This document shows positions 1 to 11,494 of a stretch of 64,000 nucleotides of DNA, piece by piece; position 1 is the stretch's first letter, and the number at the start of each line of letters is the position of its first letter. Source of the DNA: Whalleya microplaca (Eukaryota > Ascomycota > Sordariomycetes > Xylariales > Xylariaceae); the NCBI GenBank assembly GCA_022497155.1, contig MU385727.1, forward strand, positions 186,001-250,000, given 5' to 3'. Position numbers and translations under genes: made by a program. The notes under the pieces were generated by a model. That model was not told the DNA's origin. It did no database searches and saw only the letters and a list, made by a program, of their open reading frames with translations.

Positions 1-1073
1 AACTCAGCCACCTTGATCCACATGGCCTTCTCTGTCCGGCTGGCTCCCGAGCCTTGCCAGACCCAGATGCTCCTACCGGTATCAAGGAGGAAGACATCGG
101 CACTGTCTAGATCTGATTCTGCTATTGCCTCGCCTTCCTTGATCAAGTCGAATCGCAGCTGACCAGATGCGTCAGAGAGGCGGAAGAGCCTTCGCGGCCG
201 ACGGCTTGCGGCCTGGCTCTCGGGCGAGGTGAGAGGCCTGGGAGCTCTGAACGGCCCTTCGGCATCTTCACCTCCCAGCATGCTAACAATAGTTCGCGAT
301 TTCGATTCGCTTTGCGCCACCACCTCGACGTCGATATGTTTCGCAATCGTCATGTCGTGGACGACCTGTGCCGCCTTGGCCTTTTCCATGGGGCTGCAGT
401 TCTTGCCTTGCCACACCCAGATCTTGTCGTTGCGCTCCAATACAAAAACGTCGTTCTCGTCGAGGCTCTGCCAAGTAGGCTCGACCTCGTGAACCACAAT
501 CGAGTCGGCCCGTTTGGCCGTCGGTTGCTTGAAGATTCTAAGGAGCATAAGCCTCTCCTTCGGTTCCTCCTCGGTCTCCACGTGTGTGAAGCCGGAGCTA
601 ACACCGCCAGGTAGGATCCGGACGAGAGAAAACAGGGCGAGGAAGTCGTCCGATGGATCCTTCTGTAGCTCACGGTGTTGCGTAGCTACTCCGTGTAGGA
701 ACTCGTCAAGCTCGACCGTCTTGTAAGCAGCTGTACCTGCCTCGTCCTGCGAGGTCTTGTTGCCCAGCCAGAAGAAGATATCATGGCCCAGCCTTTCCTG
801 TCCACTCTTGCTCCCGACTTTGTAGGAATGCAAGATTATATAGCTGTCTCCCTCGTGGAAATCACCATACCGGTTCTTTGGCCAGGGAACTACTTCGAAG
901 TTCTCGATTCGCCAGATGTGTAACCCGGCAGCCTGTCCAACTTCTTGCCATGCGGGCTCTGTGGCTGCTGAGTTGTACTTAACTTTATGGTCAAGCTCAG
1001 TTCCAATGTTTTCAACGTTGCTATCCCTCCAGTCATATTCTTTCATATGGACTAGGCCCTCGTGCGGTGCCAT
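1..1073 (-). CDS. Severin/fragmin-like actin-binding protein (gelsolin repeats), partial at left edge
   Basis: Reading leftward from an ATG at 1073 there is an uninterrupted frame of about 357 codons that runs off the window, so the C-terminus is missing. It begins MAPHEGLVHMKEYD, as fungal severins do, and carries three gelsolin-type repeats. Repeat 1 has WRIENFEVVPWP, GDSYIILHSYK and HDIFFWLGNKTSQDEAGTAAYKTVELD. Repeat 2 has NDVFVLERNDKIWVWQGKNCSPMEKAKAAQ. The third starts near the edge with ADVFLLDTGRSIWVWQG. The family severs, caps or nucleates actin filaments in the cytosol in a Ca2+-dependent way. The same frame stays open upstream to another ATG at 1202 and would add 43 residues including a hydrophobic stretch; I prefer 1073 because it matches the family start. 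It is divergent from the Rsa3 gene. Confidence 0.87.
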   Translation of the reverse strand, partial: MAPHEGLVHMKEYDWRDSNVENIGTELDHKVKYNSAATEPAWQEVGQAAGLHIWRIENFEVVPWPKNRYGDFHEGDSYIILHSYKVGSKSGQERLGHDIFFWLGNKTSQDEAGTAAYKTVELDEFLHGVATQHRELQKDPSDDFLALFSLVRILPGGVSSGFTHVETEEEPKERLMLLRIFKQPTAKRADSIVVHEVEPTWQSLDENDVFVLERNDKIWVWQGKNCSPMEKAKAAQVVHDMTIAKHIDVEVVAQSESKSRTIVSMLGGEDAEGPFRAPRPLTSPESQAASRRPRRLFRLSDASGQLRFDLIKEGEAIAESDLDSADVFLLDTGRSIWVWQGSGASRTEKAMWIKVAE

Positions 1074-1697
1074 CTTGATGATCCAATGGGTTTGGAGCAA
1101 CGAATGGACGTATGGAGGCACATTCAGAGCAATAAGCTTGATAATAGTAGCAAAAGCTCCTAACAAGCTAATTGAGAAATATAAGTAAACAATCAATTTC
1201 ATGAAGCTGAACTGACCACGCAGCAATCCACTCGAAGGGATGTTATTGACGTAATAAGGCTAACATCGTTAGCAAGGCGGGGAAGCTGAAACAGCTCATA
1301 TTGTCTCACATTCTTACAGTAGATGGCTTAGCCAACCATAATTCAACATAAGAGTGTCTCACCGAGCAAAAAAATGAGTTGGGCCAATAAGAACTAGGTA
1401 GATAGGTCGATACTACTACCAACGCTTTTAGCATTCACTTTCGTAGCTCGTTTGAATGTTTCGTCCAATTCATCTGTACGGCTTAGGTACATGTATGTAA
1501 CATTTGCATTGTCATATTCTAATTGGTCACATCTGTGGAGTGCACCTTAAAAAAGGAAGACTTGCCCAAATCGAAAAGTTTGAAATTGAAACATCTAAAT
1601 TCGTACACACATTAGCACCGTCTAAACCTCAAGATCGATCGACCATCCGCCTAACCTAGCTCTTACAACATAAGCAGCCACAGAGAAGACCGTAGCA
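1074..1697. promoter_or_regulatory. Divergent intergenic region between severin and Rsa3 genes
   Basis: This spacer must hold the promoters of both flanking genes. I see no canonical TATA or CCAAT arrangement that I would call. The part next to the severin gene (1074-1202) is an open in-frame extension of that gene. The part just before 1698 is pyrimidine/A rich, as expected for a fungal 5' leader. Confidence 0.4.
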
Positions 1698-1934
1698 ATG
1701 TCGAGCAAAGATACAACAACCCAGGAATTCTCGTCCTACTACCTACAGCAATGCACCAAGGAGTTCGCGGAGGATCTGGACAAGATCCGCAACGCTGATG
1801 ATTTCAAGGGCGACGCGGTGGCCATGCTCATCAATTCTCTGCAAGGAGGCACGTCCATGTTCTCTGCAGCCGACCAGAAAAGGGTCCTTGATGCGCGGAA
1901 ATCTGGCGATGCGGATCAGGAGAAATCTGATTGA
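1698..1934 (+). CDS. RSA3: Ribosome assembly protein 3 (Rsa3) family
   Basis: This is a single-exon 78-residue protein. It has the Rsa3 C-terminal domain pattern: FSSYYLQQCTKEFAEDLDKIR, then DDFKGDAVAMLINSLQGG and a FSAADQKRV tail. Rsa3 is a nucleolar factor that acts with the Npa1 complex in early 60S subunit maturation. The yeast protein is about 220 residues with a long acidic N-terminus. Here essentially only the conserved domain is present, so it is either a genuinely short filamentous-fungal version or lacks an unrecognised upstream exon. The ATG at 1698 sits in a good context (a purine at -3) directly before the domain, and no acceptor site forces an upstream exon. The assignment rests on motif recall, not on an alignment. 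Confidence 0.7.
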   Translation: MSSKDTTTQEFSSYYLQQCTKEFAEDLDKIRNADDFKGDAVAMLINSLQGGTSMFSAADQKRVLDARKSGDADQEKSD

Positions 1935-2393
1935 AAGGGAGACTTCATAGGTAGGCTCAGTCAACCAGAGACTCAACTGCGCGTGATGGAGTGCGGAGTC
2001 TGTGGTCTCTTCAAACAGAAGCGATATCTCCTAGTCACAAGGGCTTAAGGAGAATATTTGATGAAGGACTGGTCCCACGACATCTTCAAAATATCAGCGA
2101 AGTCAGCAGTTCGATGCTCCTAATCGCAATGCCTCATTAGTGGCCTCATTGGAATAGGTACAATAAAGACTGAGCTGCTATGAGCAATTGCATCTGAAGA
2201 CTGGGGGTTGGGGCGTGAAAGCAAGGGGTGTCATTGATCAGTGAAGTGCGACGGTGTTTAGTTGTTTATGTAATAAGTGCGCATCATTGCAGCTTTAACA
2301 TCACACTCGCAAGGGGAAGCGAAGTATACATCAAGGAATTTGTCGAATATAGAAAAAGGAAAAAATGAGCAAAAGTTTATAAAAGATATGCGC
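1935..2393. other. Intergenic, no gene seen
   Basis: This is the 3' flank of Rsa3 up to the 3' end of the tRNA gene. All frames are broken, and the A-rich run just before 2390 lies on the downstream side of the minus-strand tRNA, where a Pol III terminator would be expected. Confidence 0.5.
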
Positions 2394-2491
2394 CGGTGCG
2401 GACAGGGATCGAACCTGCGCGGCCGAAGCCATAAGATAGCTGAATTAGAAGCAATTCAAGTCTTACCCATTAACCACTCTGGCACCGCACC
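2394..2491 (-). tRNA. tRNA-Ser (anticodon UGA) with a short intron
   Basis: On the minus strand the acceptor arms GGTGCGG and CCGCACC pair perfectly, with discriminator G (a serine identity element). The anticodon stem is TAAGA/TCTTA. The loop reads C-T-TGA-A followed by an intron of about 17 nt (2438-2454) in the canonical place after position 37. The variable arm is long, with a GGC-TTCG-GCC hairpin, as in class II tRNAs. The T arm is GCAGG-TTCGATC-CCTGT. The spliced length is about 81 nt. Anticodon TGA, G73 and the long variable arm together say serine. Intron edges could shift by a base. Confidence 0.92.
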
Positions 2492-3535
2492 AATACGTAA
2501 TCCCGGGCGCGTTATTGTAACTTATCAGCTATGCTCGGAAAATCTTCGGATAAACTCGGTGCACGTGTTTCTCAATGGCAACGAGACAAGGAATTGCCCC
2601 CTAACAGCTAACCAAGGGAACCCCGTGTAGCATATGTGTTCTCGGGTAAAATTCCATGAGTTTTTCGCTAATGATTACTGTCAATTGCTGCTTCGAAATT
2701 GAGAAAAGGGGTGTTGGGAGGCGAGTATGTAGGTACATGTAGGTACAACGGACACCCCTTTGGACATGGCGATATCTGGAGAAATTTCAACAAATCTCTA
2801 CCTACATAATGCTTTTGTGCTCTTATGCATTAGATTATTAGGAGGTACAGGCTCAACTATCATATGCGTCTCTCACCTTGGTCTCTATAGGTAAGCCACT
2901 TTGGATGCCGGGTCGAGAAGAGCGGATAAAGGGCTCAGTCTACCATATATCGTATGTATGTACAGAATAGGGTAGTAGTGCTTGACCAACTAATTGTTGC
3001 TGAACTTTATTTAGGACGTCTTGTCAAACCAAGATGCAAAGAATAGATTATTGCTTTACTTAGATGGAGCGCCATCATCTTCATCCAGGAAAGGATCAAT
3101 GCCGTAAGTAGATCTACTGTCGCCTGCCTCTGTCAATCAAGTGATGGGGCATTTTCTATTTAGAATTGTAAATATAAGCTGCTTCCATATTATGCCGACA
3201 CAACTAAGGTACGAGAATGGGAGCGAATTATAACACTAGTCCAATTGCGCCCTATCCCTTTTCAATTTAGACAAGCAATGAAGTAGAGTGTAGACTATCT
3301 CTAAAGTCGGAAAATATAGAAGCTAAATAGTTCAAATAATAATAGAAGATCCAAAGTCTGATAGAACATATCGAAAAACCTACCAGCTTAACCTATTGAC
3401 TAGGAAGGTTGTAACTAGTTTTCTCATCTGTAGTAGTATTCAAGTCCTCCTGGATTGGCGGCAACGAGCTGACCAAACCGAGAAATGAGTTTCGAAAGTA
3501 CGGATTAAAGACAAATACGTACTTCAAGTTTAATA
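2492..3535. other. Intergenic, no gene seen
   Basis: AT-rich spacer with many stops in all frames. It has short poly-purine stretches but no tRNA, rRNA or recognisable coding block. Confidence 0.5.
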
Positions 3536-3958
3536 TCACTTGTAGCAGTTGTACAGACAAACGGTGTATATGAATATGTGGCTGTGCAAGAACATACGGT
3601 TGTATATCTGTGTGAACTCTCCAAGACATCTAGCCAAGTGAGCTTCATGGTACTGTTGATCTTCTTCGGGCATCTTCTGTTGTCGTTCAATCCAGTCGCT
3701 CATGATTTCAGGCAATATGGCAGTTGTAAGCACGTCCTCATCGTGTATTTTTGTTCGGAATTTCGCCAGTTCGACAGGCACGCCGACGACCTCCTGTAGA
3801 AGACCCAAATACGTCCATGTCTGAAGGACAGAGTGGACTTCCTCGAAAGGTCGACCTAATTGCGGACAATGTGTAATATCATTTACCAACCATCCAATAT
3901 GCCCTAGATATCCGAGTACAGGGTCCTCCATCATACTCTCTGGCGAAAAATCTGACAT
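3536..3958 (-). pseudogene. Short relic, possibly the N-terminal region of a HET-type (heterokaryon incompatibility) protein
   Basis: An open frame of 140 codons starts at an ATG at 3958. Its first 115 or so residues look like real protein: LGYLGHIGWLVNDITHCPQ, then LQTWTYLGLLQEVVGVPVEL, TTAILPEIMSDWIERQQ and a helical stretch ending LARCLGEF. The pattern LQTW-x-x-GLL-x-EV-x-x-VP resembles the region that precedes the HET domain in many large fungal HET proteins. The last 18 codons look like intron or random sequence, and no HET domain follows at lower coordinates in any frame. I read it as a truncated remnant, but a short lineage-specific gene with an unrecognised second exon is possible. 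Confidence 0.35.
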
Positions 3959-6007
3959 GAGGTAGTGGCCTTATGGGCTTCCATGCTTGCAGAATGTGCT
4001 CCATGGAAGTATATTTCGATCGGGGAAAGGACCCATCTAAGGTCCCAATCAGCTGAACTATACTCTCATGAGCTGTTGATGACCGGGGAAGAAATAAAGT
4101 GTTTCTAGAGATAGAAGTAATATTATATTAATTATACCTTTGGTGGTGAAAGGCTGTGTTTCGAAACTGCCTCGAGGGCTTTTGATGTATGCCCGGTTGA
4201 ATGAGGGGTCACTCTTAGGCAAGTAACCGCCAGCTTCATAGCACTCTCACAGTGTAACACTCTATACCATTTCATCTTACTTCGTCTATTGATATTATTG
4301 TTTTACTTTGGTGATGTAGACGATAACGTAACTATGTGCTCGTTCCCCGTCATGTTGTTGGACCATTTGGTCCTTTCAATTAAACAACATTGACCTCTTC
4401 GGGCATAATGGATTCAGGCCAGAGGCGGCGGTGATTCTGGAGCTGAAGAACCGACAAATAAATTAGCATAAACAACAAGCAAAGACTTCAATGCTAAATC
4501 GAATAGTCACTTATATGTCCTGTTTATTTTATAATATCCGCCTATGTCCTCACGTCTCAATGGTCTGTATCATTCTCTATCGAGCATCATTTGGCCATAA
4601 GCCCTCGTCATGCTTCAACCTCTCAAGGACACTCCTATACCGTCTACTCTATACACTGGACTCAGACTCACGAGAGAGATAACAATTCTTTTGACGCAAA
4701 TTACTGGATCTAGATCTCGCAAATAAAAGGATCCAGTTCCGGAATACCTACCTATGACACGGACGCCCTTCGTCAAGGCCACCGCTTGTACATATATAAA
4801 GGGGCCCCTACCCCCTTCAACTACACCTTGCACTAACCAAGCTATTATGTTCCTTTTTCATTTGTCCTATATTCACACTCGTGGCGATAAAGCTAGCTGA
4901 CTAGGAAATCTCAGCATGGCCTCTAAGACGGCAGAACCAGCTCTTCTTCAAGTAACTTCAAATAAATTTAACACATGCGACAAATGATCATAAAGTCATC
5001 TTCTGACACATACATATCCTTACAGCAAGGCCTTCACAGTAACCGATCCAGCTTTGTTTTATATAGCGATGCAACATGCCAATAGGTGCAGCAAATTACC
5101 ATAGACGTCGTCGTCCCTTGACATGTGGTACATGTACACCCTTGTGGCGAGGCTAGACCTTGCCAGATCCACGGCTCGTCCCGTGTCACTGTGGTATCCA
5201 ATAGAAACCTAGCTGTACAAACCCCACGCTTCCATTTGCCAGTCCATGGTCGTTGATACCTAGTCAACGTCATCGCCATATCACCAACGCTACCAGTGCG
5301 GGAGTTCGAAATCCAAATCACAGACAATCACCAAATTACAAGTAGGCAGGTAGGGAGGGTATAACTCGAGTAGAGTATATATATCGTAACGATATGTATT
5401 TGACAATGCAATTCTAAAGTCTTCATGAACCAACGTCATTATTCTAAGGGGTCAGCCCGGTCCTCCTGACGGCATGCCAATGCAGTCTAAGGTGTAAGGT
5501 GTAAGGGGTATGTACGTATGGTATCTCTCATTCACCTCCCTCCCTGACCTTCCTGACCGACCGACCACCGATTCCATCATTAGGTAGATAAAATATAGGG
5601 GGAGTCGGGGCGGGGAAAAAATTCCAATCCCTCTTATCTCCCATCCCCATCCATCCATCCACCCAACCGCCATGTCATTCCCGTTTGTAAGCCCGTCATA
5701 AGACTACCACTCTTATTTTCCCTAGGGGTATCATCGATGATATAAAAAGAAAGTCCAGAATGCTAAAAATGATTATGCTGCTGAAAAGCAAGGAAGCAAG
5801 AGAGAGGGGGTATTTATCGCAAAGAACCGACCACCCGCCCCGAATACGCCGGAAATCAAGAATCCTGACTTCCTTTGATGGTATATGTAAACCGCCTATG
5901 TTCCGTTATCGGACGGGAATCCGATCACAGTATCCGACCTAATGCGACGTAGCTATTTTTCCTGCGTTGAGCAAAAGATGATTGTCGTATCGACTGCGCT
6001 CAATCAC
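3959..6007. other. Long intergenic region, no gene seen
   Basis: All open frames are short and without family resemblance. The stretch contains pyrimidine-rich low-complexity DNA around 5530-5670 (CCATCCATCC type). Its right end is the 3' flank of the Ytp1-like gene. Confidence 0.5.
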
Positions 6008-8118
6008 TCATACCCTGCTGCCGAGTGCTGAAGATTTCGGATTCCGTCCAGCTTCCCGGCGGACAGCCCAGCCCTTGAGAGCGAGGACGAGAACAACCCA
6101 GGCCATGAGTAGACCGACGAGTCCCATCGTCACCGTGTACATGAACATGGCGTCCAAGTCGTAGTGTATCATGCCACCAACTACGTCGCTAGCCTGTTAA
6201 ATTGGTCAGTAATCTAATGATTCCTTGATAGCGCTGCTACTACTCACACTGGCCATGAAAATAGTGCCTCCGGCAATCAGTCCAAACGCCGTCATGAGCT
6301 CCGTTGGCGGCCGGGATGGTAGGACCGAACGCGGGGGCTTCAGGTACATGATCACATAGGTAAAGCCACGAGCAAACGAGGCACCGGTGAGCAGGTTACC
6401 CCATTGCTTGTGAACCATACTGGAGATCATGGTTTGCTGCGTGTGGGAGCTCATCATGATCCCCAGCAGTAGAATCACAAGCGCCGGAATAGGGTTAATC
6501 GAGAACTCATACGTATCCGGCTTCTCGAGGGCCTCGCGTTCCTCATCGCTGTACGCATGGCTGGGGTGAGTGAGAGCTGCCTCGGTTACGGTGGTGTTCA
6601 GTAGCTCGCGGATCCGGGTCGATTCAATGAGCATGGCCAGCTAGGCATGAAAATGTCAACGTCGATCTCATCAGACTAGGTCACATTTTAAAAAAAAAAA
6701 TGGAAACTCACCAGTCCGCCGCCAATGAAGAGCACCGTGATGGAGATGTGCTCCAGATCCTGAGGGCTGAATTCCTTACCGGCATTGCCGAGGTGCTCGA
6801 GGAAAATGTTGGTCGAGCCGTAGGTGAAGATAAGGGCGCCCTCGACGAATTCAGCTGTGGGTCTCCACTTCTGTGAGCTTGTTTTCGGCCGGACGTTCCA
6901 GGCCTGTACCATGTCAAGTCAGCCAACAACGTGCATGTCGACCTCGTGCGTTTATTCTGACTCACCCAACCCAGCTCCCCGAAGCTTCCGGACCACCGCC
7001 CCAAAGTTAAAATCCCGTACCAAAAGAAGATGCCGCCCTTGATCCAATGAGCGAGGCCGCTGAAAATTCCGTGTCCCTCCTGTAAAAAAGAGATTAGTTA
7101 ATGAGCGTATATTGTCAAATTTGCTGTTGGGGCAATCTTACGAAGAAACGCCCGTATGTGATGACACCCGTACACAGCGCAATGTAACCCAGAATGAGAA
7201 TTGTCCGGTCAATGAAATTGTAGGTGAACCCCAAAACTTTCCAAGCTCTAGTCGATATCTTGCCAGCAAGTCTGGCGACAAGCGAGGTCGGACCCTTTGG
7301 TGAGTGCAGATCCACAGGCTTGAACTCGAGGTCTTCGTCGTCTTCGTACTGTGCTCTTCGGTCGCTCATCTCGATCGGCGATTCGTGGCCAATGGCCGTC
7401 GACACCGAGTTGCTTCGGAGTGATTCGGAGTTCGGTTCCGTGCCCTGGCCGCTGTCGTTCGAGTGTCGGTAGTCGTGAGAAAATAGCCTGTCGTTCATGC
7501 GCTGGTGCTCAGCCATAGCTTCCGTCGAGATTGGGATGAACGCCTGTTCCTCCTCTTTGCCATGCTGCTGCGCCCCGTTTCGACCTATCGCACCCGCTAG
7601 GCGTCCTACGAGACTGATGACCACCTGCGCGCTCACAACCCAAGTCACTATCCAGCCGAGCTTGTGGTGGGCGTTGTTCGGGTACAGATCCGGGGTCTTC
7701 GCATTGTATACGAGGCCCAACAGGAGGCCGAGCGCGTTCGTGAGGAGGAATATGAACTGGGTCGCAAGCGTATATCGTGACCGCGCAAGCGAGAACATGA
7801 CAGCTAGAATATAATAGTCAGTGTCGCGAACGAGTTTAGAGCCTTGTTGAGCCATGATCGCATACCCATCGGTAGCATAACTATCCACCCAATGACCATA
7901 AATGCGATATGCGCATACATGACGGAGGCATGTTCTGAGTGCGCAAAGTAGGTTGGCGGATATGAAGCCTCGTCCGGCTTCGGATCCTCGGCGGCCATGT
8001 CGGTGCCCATATCCATTGCGCCCTCGTCGCCATGGCCGTGAGCGAGAACCACCGGAAGAGCTCCGAGGGCGGCGGCAAGCGCCAGCAGCTTGAGCGCAGA
8101 CGTAGTGGTCGACCTCAT
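6008..8118 (-). CDS. Ytp1-like multi-pass membrane protein (DUF2427 + Ytp1 domains)
   Basis: Six exons (7866-8118, 7142-7803, 6966-7079, 6712-6903, 6248-6640, 6008-6193) join to exactly 600 codons. The start at 8118 is chosen because it opens with a clear signal peptide (residues about 1-24, ending PVVLAHGHG); an in-frame ATG at 8202 would bury it. After an acidic, His/Met-containing luminal stretch come paired membrane helices of the DUF2427 type (YAHIAFMVIGWIVMLPMG; LLTNALGLLLGLVYN; LGWIVTWVVSAQVVISL). A Ser-rich cytosolic linker with SNDSGQGTEPNSE follows. The Ytp1 domain comes next (FIDRTILILGYIALCTGV, HWIKGGIFFWYGILTLGRW, TAEFVEGALIFTYGSTNIFLEHLG) and ends in a last helix. The family is widespread in fungi, cytochrome b561-like in layout, and of unknown function. 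Confidence 0.87.
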
Positions 8119-9239
8119 GTCGCCGCTTGGTCTGGGGAATGCGTCTCTCTTTGTAATTTCGTCAGTCAGCTGTAATAGAGATATTTTACATGTCTCGGCC
8201 AAAGTCCCCGGCTAGAGAGGGCCTGGCAACGTAGGTATGCCAAGAAGCTCAAGCTCAGTGAGGTAAGCAGCGTAGCCGCAGAGCTAAGTTAAGATGATAT
8301 TTGAGTTGGAAGAAAGTATAATATATGAGCTTTCTAGGTATTTAAAGTTAAACAACACAGGACGGGAGGTCAGGCTGGATATGTAGGCACTATGTATGCA
8401 CGCATGGGACGAACAGTGACCCAATGGAGGGGGGAAGCTTTCATCAACAGCATCTTGGTGTGAAGGGGAGGGGAGGTGCAGGGCCCCGATATATATTTCC
8501 ATATTGTCAGTGTCAGTTTATTATTGACTGACTGACTGACTTGTCGGCCTCGGAGGTGAACGAGGCCCTACCTACTCAGTACTAGCAGTACATACTACGT
8601 ACTGCGTACATACATATGTACATACGTACGGTGGGTATCTGAGGTGGGTATGGCTCGTAGTAGTATGGGTACCTCCAAGCATGTATAATTGGAAGTACGT
8701 ACTGTGGTATGTAAGCAACGAGCAACGAAAACGGTTGCATTACCTGCATTCGCACGCTTTCAGGTTCATGGTTGTTAATGGAGAGCGACATAAGATCCGA
8801 AGTATCCGAAGCCAGTTGAGGCCATCTTATGTATAGCAAAACGGCGGTGGGCGGGTAGGTCAAGGTCTTGGGGGTCCTGGGCCTTTCTTGGGTGTGTCTG
8901 TGTGTGAAGTGAAGCTGTCAATTCCAGTAGTTTCGAAATACCGTCTGTATGCGTACCTAGCAGCCTAGTACATAGCAGCCTCTAGCAACCTAACCTAGTG
9001 AAGGAACCATGACAACATTATCCATCTCAAGGCCCACTTACCGTGAAGGGTGCGCTACTGTAGGCACTACTGTCATAGCAGGGGTGTCCATGACGGTAAA
9101 CAGTCGCCCTCCAATGGCAGACACCGGAGCCAAAGCCCTTGACCCCAATATGTAGGATGGCTTTTTCCTACGTAGTATCTACATATGTACATGAGATGAT
9201 GAGTTATGCTCGATGAGTGAGTGTGGCTGTCGCACATAA

Positions 9240-9263
9240 CACTCACTCACTCACTCACTCACT
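9240..9263. repeat. (CACT)6 microsatellite
   Basis: Six perfect CACT units are visible in the sequence, in the long spacer upstream of the Ytp1-like gene. Confidence 0.95.
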
Positions 9264-11467
9264 GTCTACGATAGGTGTATGTCTTTAACCCCTTCAGTGG
9301 ACCCCACCATGTATCGGACATAGAGGACTGAGTAAAATCCGCTTTCGTCGTTTCAACATGGGATGTCCTGCCCTTGCTTTTGATTAATTACCTAAGTCTT
9401 GAGGCCACTGACTAGGTATCGTTGTACTGCTAGTACATAGCAGCTATGTGAGACCTTCAATTTTGTTAAATACCTCTAGCTAATCCGTTTACGGAGCTGA
9501 GAAAATAGCAGAACTCCGTTCCCTGCGGTCCACCGTTGGCGATCTGACCGGGGTGACTTTCACTCCCCTCACTTAGACATGCATGTAGTTAGGCGGGCTT
9601 GGTGGTCTGTAATAAGTATATAAAAAAGTAGAGATGCGACTGCAACGTCCATCCATTAAACGGAGTAGGTATTTACATAGTAGCACGGTGATCATGTGCC
9701 AAGACGTATACCATCTCTCGAGGAGCCCGGTTGCAGATGGCCGAACCTCCTTCAGCCTCTCATGTTTCCCTAGGAGCCGCCCTAGCAGGGATGGGAGCTG
9801 TCCTACTACGGCGTAGGCCACACAGTACGAGACACAAGATGCAGCACTTATCTTACGTAGCTACACCACACAGGGAATTACCAAGCATGGCATTTTCAAT
9901 ACCCACCGACAAATCCATCTGTCCATCTGCCCAACCTTACGATGTTTAAAGAGTAGACAGGCGCTATCATACGATAGAGGAATATCCTGCAATCGTACGA
10001 CCTGGATATGCACATACATACGTGTGTACGTATGTAGTAGGCTGATGATGAGTGACGAGGCGGTTTCATCTTCTTTCGACCATCACACGAATCGCGACGG
10101 ACTTAAGGGATATACAATCTTTTCATATATATCAGACGACAGAAAGATAGCAAGCAAGCAAACTCCGAAAGGATTACATAGCTACGTGTACTACTTCGAT
10201 GGACCGCAGCTGTACATACGCAGTGCTCCAACAAGCGACCTCGGCTAACGTCGACTGGGGTTAGCTTCTCCAGATGCAAATCATGCAGCCTATTAAAGTC
10301 CCGGTCCACGAAAACTCCCGACTAGAGACAGATCGGTCCCAGCCCACATGGGCGGCGGCGTCACTGATGAGCCCCTCAGATGATCTCTCTAACCCATAAC
10401 GTCTGGGGAAAGTAGACAAGAGAGAGTATGTGTGGAATGTGTTATAAGGCTTCAGCAGAGTCAAGATGTTACCTCGGCGGTGTACGTAAGGGAGGGTGAC
10501 ATCGAGTGGCTGCTGTATATTGTCAAATGATAGCGAACTTTTTTTCGTGTGTGTGTAAGGCAAACGACTACAATGCAATTCTCCACGACCCTCCATTATG
10601 GATCTGGGGCCGGTATCTCGGTAAAAATTATACATAGTCGAACTCCGCGACCTGCATGCTTTAACAACTAATCACACTAACACAAGGACTCGGCGAATCA
10701 CCAACTACATAGTACACATGCGAGGACCTAATAGGTCCTTGGGAACTGAATTGAAGGAAACGGACGAAACGAAACGGAGGAAAGTTGATGATGAGAGGTA
10801 AGTTAGTATGGAGAGACGGGACTTTGTAGCTATAGCGAGTCTTCTATCGAGTAAGCTAGTCGTCCCGGCTGGTCTTTTGTCAAACGTGCCGCAAATATGC
10901 TGATGCGAGCCATCTTGGCGGAGGATAACTTGTTTGCCCGACGATGGACAAAATCAGACGAAATACTCACGATGTCGGAGAAGGAGGTTGGAGGAAGCGG
11001 GTAGACATTTCGGAGTCCGAAAAGAGCGAGGAATCGACAAGGATAAAGTAACTACACAGTGTGAAGAACTAGGTTGAGCCTTCATAAGGCTGGTATGTAT
11101 GGCATGACTAAGTATCTGCAAGGCCGGTTGCCAATTCGATTATTAACGAGCTGTTTAAGCTCGTGATTAGGAGGCTCCGGATTAGATCGAGACTCACGAG
11201 GAGAGGCATTAATTAAAGGACATGGAACTTTTGCATTGAGGCATTGCAATCTTTTCTTGTCCTCTTCTCCCCCATAGCATGAACAGTACAACAGCTCCCT
11301 ACTCCTAACGCAAGCGGGTGGATGGACAAGAGTTGGCGTATGCCACTAACACCTTGGGGGGTTTACTAGCACCGCAACAACAACAATGTCTAATTTGTCT
11401 TTTACAAGTTACCAACGTTGAAATCTATGTTTAGAATGCCATTGTTCACTGAGAACTCTCCTTGCGT

Positions 11468-11494
11468 GCCCGCCTTGCCCGCCTTGCCCGCCTT
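11468..11494. repeat. Three tandem copies of the 9-mer GCCCGCCTT
   Basis: Three exact consecutive copies of GCCCGCCTT are seen; no function is evident. Confidence 0.95.
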
